Of a DNA stretch of 64,000 bases, positions 57,278 to 64,000 are shown piece after piece. The notes beneath the pieces were generated by a model. It saw only the letters and a list, made by a program, of their open reading frames with translations, was not told where the DNA came from and ran no database searches. Origin of the DNA: Alopecurus myosuroides (Eukaryota > Streptophyta > Magnoliopsida > Poales > Poaceae); assembly GCA_028641055.1 (NCBI GenBank), contig CM054062.1, forward strand, positions 181,778,860 through 181,842,859. The letters run 5' to 3'. Numbering within the stretch: position 1 is the stretch's first letter; each line of letters starts with the position of its first letter. The position numbers and the translations under genes are program-made.

Positions 57278-59953
57278 CAGCAGCAGTGCTGGCTGGGGTT
57301 TCTATCCGTACGGGACCCGTTTCTCGTTCGGGGGAGCGTGTGGTCAGTGGCCTTGTCCACCGATTCGGCTCCCTCGACTTTGTCTCTGACAACGCTGGTG
57401 ACTTCGGCTCCGTCATCTCCTTCGGCGCGCACCTGGTGTACATTGCCACCACTGTCATCCGCGAGTACCCCGAGGTGGTGCTCGTTGCTGAGGACCCTCC
57501 TACTGTTATCGTCGTCCGCGGGCAGCCATCCGGGCGCTCTGCGGGCAGCGTGGAGGTGATGATGACTGGCCCGACTATCGATGCCGGGAAAGGCGCGCCC
57601 GCTGCGCCTGAAGTCGTCGACGAGCCGGGTGCTCGCCAGGGCCACAAGCCCTACGACCGCCCTCAGAACCAGCCGGGCTACAAGGACCCTTCTACATCAG
57701 ATGTGATACCGGCGGCTCGTGCCGGTGTCGTCGAGCATCTGGGCATGCCTCTTGCCACGGACGCGGATCCGGCGGTGGTGAGGGCTCAGCTCGAGAAGCA
57801 GCGCCAGGCCTTGCTTCAGGAGGCCCAGGAGCTGGAAAAGGTTAGGCTTAAGCTCAACCTGAATCAAAATGAGTACAATAGAGCCCATGGTTTCACTCCT
57901 GTATCTAGAAATCCTAGCAAGATTGGTATCATTCGTCGCAACCTAGGTGCTGAGCTAGCTAGGGATGGTAAAGCCGCTAGCAAATCTGGTAGTATGACTT
58001 CTGCCGGTAGGCCAGAATATAGCTCTCCTGCCAAAACACTTAGAGCTGCAGAGGCAGTTGCTGCCGAGTTGCCGAACTTGACCGGCGAAGCTCGCGCTAG
58101 GCAGTAGGAGCGGCTCAATGAGCTTGTTCTGGAAGCCGGCATGCAGAATGAGGCTTTCCAGAAAGCTAATCCAGGAGCTGGTGCGTCCCATGTTTTTCAG
58201 TCTCATGGGGAAAGATCCGGAAAGCAGGCCTCTTCACCGCTTCCTGGCGGTGAGAGGGCCCCGAGTGTAAACTCGGGGAAGAGCAAACAGATGCAGGTGT
58301 ACGACCCGGCTGTCGCTGGAAAACAACACGCTGTAGAGCGGCAGCCCGGTCAGAAACACAATGCTGCAGGAACTGGCCGCCAGGCCACCCGAGTTCACCA
58401 AGAGGGGCAAGGAGGAAACCGAGATGGCCCATCTCGGCATCATGTTGCCAACCCGGTTCAGCATGTTGTTCAGCCACAGGCAGTTGCTGTGGTGGTCAAC
58501 CCGGTTGCTCAACCCGGTCCTATGTACCAAGACCGCTACAACAACGGGTACTCGGCAATGGAGCAAGCCGGGTACACCGACCCAAGATATCTCGTAGCTC
58601 GGTTGGGAGTAAGGATGTTGGAGCCAAGTGATGCAAGGTACAAGCTGAACCGAATCTATCGGTCTGAGGAGATAGAAGCAAGGGGCCCACCCGGGCCAAG
58701 CTGTTTTGGTCCCAGGATCATGGGGGAGCCGGCCGTGCCCAAGTTCCAGCTGGCTAGAGGGGCCAAGACCTATAACGGAAGCACCAAGCCAGAGGACTGG
58801 CTGAATGATTATGTTACTATTGTGTATGTTGTATGTGGTAACCGGAGATGGGCTGTGAGGTATGTGCCCCAGATGTTGGAGGGCCCTGCCCGAATCTGGC
58901 TCAACAACCTGCCGAAAGACAGTGTCAACTGCTGGCTTGACTTCTCGGAAGCCTTCAACAACAACTTCACCAGCACTTACAAGAGGCCAAACCGGCCACA
59001 ACAGCTCTCGGCGTGCAAGAAGAGAGAAGAGGAGACTGACCGCGAGTACCTTACTCGGTGGAGTAATCTGAGGAACACCTGCGAGGGTGTAAATGAGTCA
59101 CAGGCCATTGCCTGGTTCGCTCAAGGCTGTCGACATGGCAGCATGTTGTGGCAGAAACTGCAGAGGGAGATGCCGAGTAACCTCGCTGAGACAATCAATA
59201 TTGCAGATATGTATGCTCTCGACGACCCTACTCATCCTATGCTCGATTCTTTCGATCCGAAGAGGAAGCACCATGTTGGAGCCCGGCGCCATGACCGCCA
59301 AGACTTCTGCAACAAGAGAAGAGACGATTGTTTGGATATCAGCTATGGGTCGGACCATGTTGCTGCAGTTACTCAGGATCAAGGTGCTGCCGGGAGCAGC
59401 CAGAGGCAAAAAACTGCTGGAGCGCAGTACAGGCAAAACCAGACTCAGGGCCAGAACTTCAAGAAGCAGTACAAATGCTCCTCAGCAGAACAATGCCCCC
59501 CAGGAGTCCGGAGATCCTCCGAGGTTTGTCTTTGAGAACATGACGGATGGGTCGTGCATCTTTCATACTAGGCATCCGAGTAGGCCAGCCAACCATACTA
59601 CCCGGCAGTGCAGCTGGTGGGACTGGACCAAGAGGGAGGGCTTTGGTCAGCTGCCTTCTCCTCCTCTTCCGCTCTCATGCTCCAATGTGCAGCCTATTCG
59701 GGCAGCTGCTCCTAGACCGGCCGAGAACTATAGGAGGGAACATGTGAATCAAGTGGCGCGGGGAGCCAACAACAACTACAACCGCATCTACAACAACAAC
59801 AACAACCGCATCTACAACAACAACAACAACCGCAACAACAACTACTACACCCGCAACAACAATCGCAACAACAACAATGCCAACCAAAACAATAACAACA
59901 ACAACAACAATGGTGGGGCTTGGGACCGGAACCAGTACCAGGAGCATCATTAG
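57278..59953 (+). pseudogene. Tat gag with stop, frameshift and poly-Asn tail
   Basis: The frame is open from the LTR; a likely start is ATG ATG near 57556. A TAG at 58105 interrupts it where Gln is expected. The Gag core (KFQLARGAKTYNGSTKPEDW, GPARIWLNNLP, REYLTRWSNLRNTCEG) lies at 58735-59230. A frameshift near 59470 moves the frame to one continuing FVFENMTDGSCIFH to an Asn/Arg-rich tail (CAA/AAC-type repeats, 59767-59913) and a TAG at 59951. The motif after the core (HTRHPSRPANHTTRQC) replaces a classical zinc knuckle. Confidence 0.8.
59767..59913 (+). repeat. (AAC)n-type simple repeat in gag
   Basis: Repeated AACAACAAC blocks broken by CGCATCTAC and TACTACACC encode Asn-rich runs such as NNNNNRIYNNNNN. 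Confidence 0.85.
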
Positions 59954-60091
59954 AGCTACATGGTGTTCACCACTAAGCCGGATGACAAGCAATTCCAGCG
60001 CAGGCGCGCGATGGAGGTTAACGGCAGTGCCGAATTACATGGATTGGTGTGACCAGGACATAGTCTGGTCTAGAGATGATCACCCAAGATA

Positions 60092-60760
60092 ATGCCCAAC
60101 CCGGGTACATATGCTCTGGTGGTGGACCCTACTTTCCCGGGGACCAAGAAGAATGTAAAGTTCAGCAAGGTGCTGATCGACAACGGGAACAGCATCAACA
60201 TCATGTACCGAGATACCATGGAGAAGCTCGGCATTGCCGAGAACATGCTGCTACCCAGTCGGACTACATTCCATGGCATTGTGCCGGGAGTGTCTTGTGC
60301 TCCCATTGGCCGGATCTGGATGGATGTGCTTTTCTGCACAAGGGAGAACTGCCGGACCGAGTGCCTGCAGTTCGAGATGGTTGATCTTCAGAGCCCCTAT
60401 CATGCTCTGCTCGGCAGGCCTGATCTGACCAAGTTCCTGGCTTCAACTCATGCGTCCTATCTGAAGATGAAGCTTCCCGGCCCCAATGGCATCATCACCA
60501 TCTCGGGTGATTACAAGCGCTCCCTGGAGTGTGCATCTGCTGGATCTCGGCTTGCCGAGTCCATGGTCATTGCTACCAAGAAGAAGAAGATACATGAGGT
60601 GGTGGCACTGGCACTGGCAGCTCAACTCGGTATGCCTGGCATGCCGAGCTCTCAGCATGGAGCCACATTCCAGGCCTCCCAAGAGACCAAGAAGGTGCAG
60701 ATTGACCCGGAGTTCCCGGAGCCTGTGGCCATCATTGGTGTCGGGCTGGAGGAGAAATAG
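60092..60760 (+). pseudogene. Tat aspartic protease
   Basis: The frame shows VLIDNGNSINIMYRDTMEKL as the active-site strand (D-N-G, where most retropepsins have D-T/S-G), followed by FEMVDLQSPYHALLGRPDL, the usual second conserved part. It ends in TAG at 60758 at an expected Gln. It would cleave the Gag-Pol polyprotein. Confidence 0.8.
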
Positions 60761-62162
60761 GAAAGCGAGCTCATCCACTTCCTCCGTGAGAATCGGGATG
60801 TCTTTGCATGGTCCAATCAGGACCTGCCGGGTGTCCCGAGGGAGCTGGTTGAGCACTCTTTACATGTGCGGCCGGATGCCAAGCCGGTGAAGCAAGCTAT
60901 GCGCTGTTTTGTGGCTGAAAGGAGGAAAGCCATTGGTGACAAGATCACAAGGCTACTAGCAAGTGGATTCATCATGGAGGTGCTGCATCCGCATTGGCTG
61001 GCCAATCCGGTCATGGTGGAGAAGAAGAAGGATGATACCATGGTCGCTGTGGTGTGGCGCATGTGCGTGGACTACACCGACCTGAATAAGGCCTGCCCCA
61101 AGGACCCGTTCCCGCTACCCTGGATAGATCAGGTGATTGATTCCGCTGCCGAGTGCGAGATTTTGTCTTTCATTGATGCCTACTCTGGTTTTCACCAGAT
61201 CCCTCTAAATCCGGCTGATCAAATAAAGACTGCTTTTATTACCCCGTACGAGGCTTATTGCTATCGTGTTATGTGTTTTGGCTTGCGGAATGCTGGGGCC
61301 ACTTATCAGAGATGCACACCAGAAATGTCTGCATGAGCAAATTGGCAAAAATGTGCAGGTGTATGTAGATGACATTTTCATCAAAACAAAAGAAAAACAC
61401 ACTCTACTGAGCGACATTGAGGAAACATTTGCTAGCTTCTGCAAATACCGGATGAAACTGAATCCAACCAAGTGCACATTTGGCGTCCCGACTGGCAAGC
61501 TACTCGGCTTCTTGGTGTCCAGTCGGGGCATTGAGGCCAATCCTTCAAAGATAAAAGCTATAGAGAGCATGTCTTTTCCGAGATCATTGAAGGATGTGCA
61601 GAAGTTCACCGGGTGTCTGGCTTCCCTTAGCCGGTTCCTGGGCCGAATGGGTGAGAAGGCCCTGCCTCTCTATTAGCTCATGAAGAAAAGTGACAAGTTT
61701 GTCTGGACCCCACAAGCTGATGTGGCATTCAAGGAGCTCAAGACCATGCTGGAAAATGCTCCTATCCTGGCATCTCCACTGCCTAAGGAGCCGATGTCGC
61801 TTTATATCGCAGCCACCAACCGAGTTGTGAGTGTGGTGGTGGTTGTGGAGCAAGAAGAAGAAGGCAAGTCGGTGCAGAGGCCGGTCTATTATCTGAGTGA
61901 AGTGATATCCAGCTCCAAGAAAAACTATCCGCACTATCAGAAGATGACATATGGGGTTTATCTGGGTGCCAAGAAACTCAAGCACTCTTTCCAGAAGCAT
62001 CCAATTACAGTGGTTAGCAATGCTCCCATCTTGGAGATCATGGGCAACAAGGATGCAAGTGGCCGGGTGGGCAAGTGGGCAATTCAGCTAGTTGCTTACA
62101 CCCGCGTTGTGTGCAAGAAGAGAAGCCATCAAATTCCAGGCCCTGGCAGATTTCTTTGTTGA
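60761..62162 (+). pseudogene. Tat reverse transcriptase and RNase H, frameshifted
   Basis: Starts with FLRENRDVFAWSNQDLPGV, then RT motifs ANPVMVEKKK, CVDYTDLNKACPKDPFPLP, SFIDAYSGFHQI and CFGLRNAGATYQR. A frameshift near 61312-61320 precedes YVDDIFIKTK (catalytic codons at 61362-61373, intact). The connection ends with KFTGCLASLSRFLGRMGEK and a TAG at 61674 (expected Gln). The first RNase H continues as YIAATNRVVSVVVV, PVYYLSEVISSSKKNY to a frameshift near 62105. Confidence 0.85.
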
Positions 62163-62862
62163 CTGGGCCGAAATGCAGTATGAGCCTCCCTTGCCGGAAG
62201 CAAATTTCTGGAGGATGCATTTCGATGGCTCCAAGGTAAAAAAGGGGCTCGGTGCCGGTGTTGTACTCACCTCACCCAAGCGGGACCAGCTCAAGTATGT
62301 GCTTTAGATTCACTTCCCGGCATCCAACGATGTTGCCGAGTATGAGGCTTTGGTCCATGGGCTGAAAGTGTCCAAGGAGATTGGAATTCAGCGGATTGTT
62401 TGCTATGGCAACTTAGACCTGGTGGTTCAACAAGTCTCGAGGACTTGGGACGCGCTGGATGCCAGCATGGCATCTTATCGGTTCCTCGTCCAGAAGATGA
62501 CCGGATTCTTCGATGGATGTGAGTTCCACATCCACCGAGCTGAGAATGATGCAGCAGATGCTCTGTCCAAGTTGGGGTCTTCTCGGCAGTTTATCCCACA
62601 TGGGATTGCTCTAGAACATTTGAGGAAGCCCTCTATCAAGCCATCCCCCAACTCGGATTCCATATTCATCCCGGCTCTAACAGACTCAGAAGCTGTTCCC
62701 ATGGAGATTGACTGCGAGAGCTCAAAGGAGAACCCGGGGACTGCTCCATCCAACCCGGGGACTGCCTCTGCAAACCTGAGGACTGTCGCATTCATCGAGG
62801 GGATCATTTCTCAGTACTCGGGGACTCGTCCCCAACTCAGAGCAAGTCATGGGAGCTGATCC
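62092..62862 (+). pseudogene. Tat second RNase H (archaeal type)
   Basis: The shifted frame reads FQALADFFVDWAEM, then WRMHFDGSKVKKGLGAGVV, the first catalytic Asp region of the RVT_3-type RNase H. A TAG at 62305 sits where Gln is expected. Then VAEYEALVHGLKVSKEIG gives the catalytic Glu, and CYGNLDLVVQQV has N-L where the family has D-S, so one catalytic Asp is lost. HRAENDAADALSKLG ends the domain. A Ser/Pro-rich linker follows. This extra RNase H characterises the Tat lineage. Confidence 0.85.
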
Positions 62863-63910
62863 AATGGAAGTGGACGAACCAGTGTTTCCTATTCGGGAGA
62901 CACCGAGTTGGGCTCTTCCCATATTATCCTTTCTGATGGATGGCACTTTGCCGAGTGATGAGGTCACAGCCAGGCAGATACAAAGAAGATCCAAGGGCTA
63001 CACTATCATCAACAAAGAGCTGCACAAGAGAAGTGTCACTGGCGTGCTCCAACGATGTGTTGAGCCAGAAGAAGGAGAAGAGATTCTCGGAGAGATACAC
63101 CAAGGAGAGTGTGGGCACCATGCCTCATCTCGGGCCTTAGTCAAGAAGGCATTCCGGCATGGATTCTTTTGGCTCACTGCCTTACAACAAGCATAAGATC
63201 TCGTGAGGAAGTGCAATGGGTGCCAGAGGTATGCAATCAAGAATCATATGCCAACTTCCGAGTTGAAGACAATCCCCATTAATTGGCCGTTTGTTGTCTG
63301 GTGTTTGGATATGGTGGGTCCTTTCAAGCCATCTCGGGGCAATATGACTCACATCTTGGTCATGGTTGATAAGTTCACCAAATGGATTGAAGTAAAGCCA
63401 ATCTGGAAGTGCGATGGAAACACAACAGTGAGCTTCTTGAAAGACATCATCCTAAGGTATGGCTACCCGCATGGGATCATCTTGGATAATGGGACAAACT
63501 TTGCTGAAGGAGCTTTTGCTCCGTTCTGTAAGGAGAAGCGGATCCGGCTAGACATTGCATTAGTCGCCCATCCGGCCTCCAATGGGCAAGTTGAGAGAGC
63601 AAATGGCATGGTCCTATACGGAATAAAGCCAATGCTGATTAAGCCATTACAACGAACCCCTGGATATTGGCTGGACGAGTTGCCGGTGGTGTTGTGGAGT
63701 CTAAGGACTACCCCTAACCGATCAACCGGATACACACCATTCTTCCTGGTATATGGAGCAGAGGCCGTGTTGCCCACTGACGTTGAGCATGACTCACCCA
63801 GAGTAACCCTCTATACTGAGGCAGAGGCAAGAGAAGCCAGAGAAGATGATGTTGATCTGCTCGAAGAAGCAAGAGAGTTAACTCTGTCGCGCTCAGCTGT
63901 ATATCAATAG
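62849..63910 (+). pseudogene. Tat integrase with stops
   Basis: The zinc-finger region has GECGHHASSRALVKKAFRHGF, a TAA at 63194 (Gln expected), then VRKCNGCQRYA. The catalytic core shows WCLDMVGPFKPSRG (D), IILDNGTNFAEG (D) and ASNGQVERANG (E). It continues as STGYTPFFLVYGAEAVLP to a TAG at 63908 followed by the usual CYHSRKVNP in the same frame, so this too is a Gln-to-stop change. The rest of the C-part continues off the window. Confidence 0.85.
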
Positions 63911-64000
63911 AATCTGAGATGCTATCATAGCCGGAAAGTAAACCCCAAGGGTTTTCCGAGAAGGATACTTGGTGCTGAGGCTCGTGCAACGCACAACCGG

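Larger units (their letters stand above)
56369..64000 (+). mobile_element. Tat-lineage Ty3/gypsy element, 5' part (runs off window)
   Basis: 5' LTR, PBS, gag, protease, RT, RNase H, a second (archaeal-type) RNase H and integrase in that order; the dual RNase H is the mark of the Tat lineage. It inserted into the LINE; the left flank CTAGA (56364-56368) should recur beyond the window. All coding parts carry stops or shifts. Confidence 0.9.

Overview
The window is plant nuclear DNA, almost certainly from a grass (Poaceae). It holds layered Ty3/gypsy and Ty1/copia LTR retrotransposons, a Helitron, a Stowaway-type MITE starting CTCCCTCCGTT, a Mutator-like element and a LINE. They surround one apparently functional host gene, a two-exon group-3 LEA protein gene with GT-AG splicing and ABRE boxes. 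The sequence does not let me name a genus. I see no prokaryotic operon, CRISPR array or rRNA gene. Nearly every other coding region is a transposon pseudogene.

Layout, left to right. 1-4076: part of a very long gypsy LTR (family B, minus strand). 4077-10976: 3' part of a Tat-lineage gypsy element with a spliced antisense gene (eight exons, minus strand) and a 3' LTR. 10977-15195: gypsy remnant with gag but almost no pol, then a 3-kb LTR. 15196-16908: minus-strand gypsy fragment (gag, PBS, LTR). 16909 to about 18652: integrase end and LTR region of another gypsy element. About 18653-21113: the LEA gene and its flanks. 21114-21206: Stowaway MITE. About 21300-56368: a minus-strand LINE split by later insertions. 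56369-64000: 5' LTR, gag and most of pol of a second Tat-lineage element, running off the window.

The stack inside the LINE can be resolved by target-site duplications and restored reading frames. Copia-1 (22455-52990, TSD AAGTT) sits in the LINE. Copia-2 (26947-52924) sits in the RNase H region of copia-1. A minus-strand non-autonomous gypsy-like element, E3 (29868-44107, TSD GTCTC), sits in the gag of copia-2. E3 in turn holds a Helitron (31137-35499) and a 4.4-kb solo LTR of family B (35556-39990, TSD AAAGC). A Mutator-like element (about 53858-55169) is separately inserted in the LINE.

The most unusual items are: the antisense Tat gene, whose eight exons join in phase for 1400 codons with one nonsense codon and which has its own TATA box; a tRNA-like B-box at the same offset in two family-B LTRs; a copia-2 3' LTR followed by a second primer-binding site; a Helitron with a 663-bp tandem duplication and exon-like segments; many premature stops where a Gln codon is expected, the signature of C-to-T decay at CHG sites; and a four-cysteine tail on the LEA protein. 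All coordinates and splice joins were read by eye, and no database search was made.
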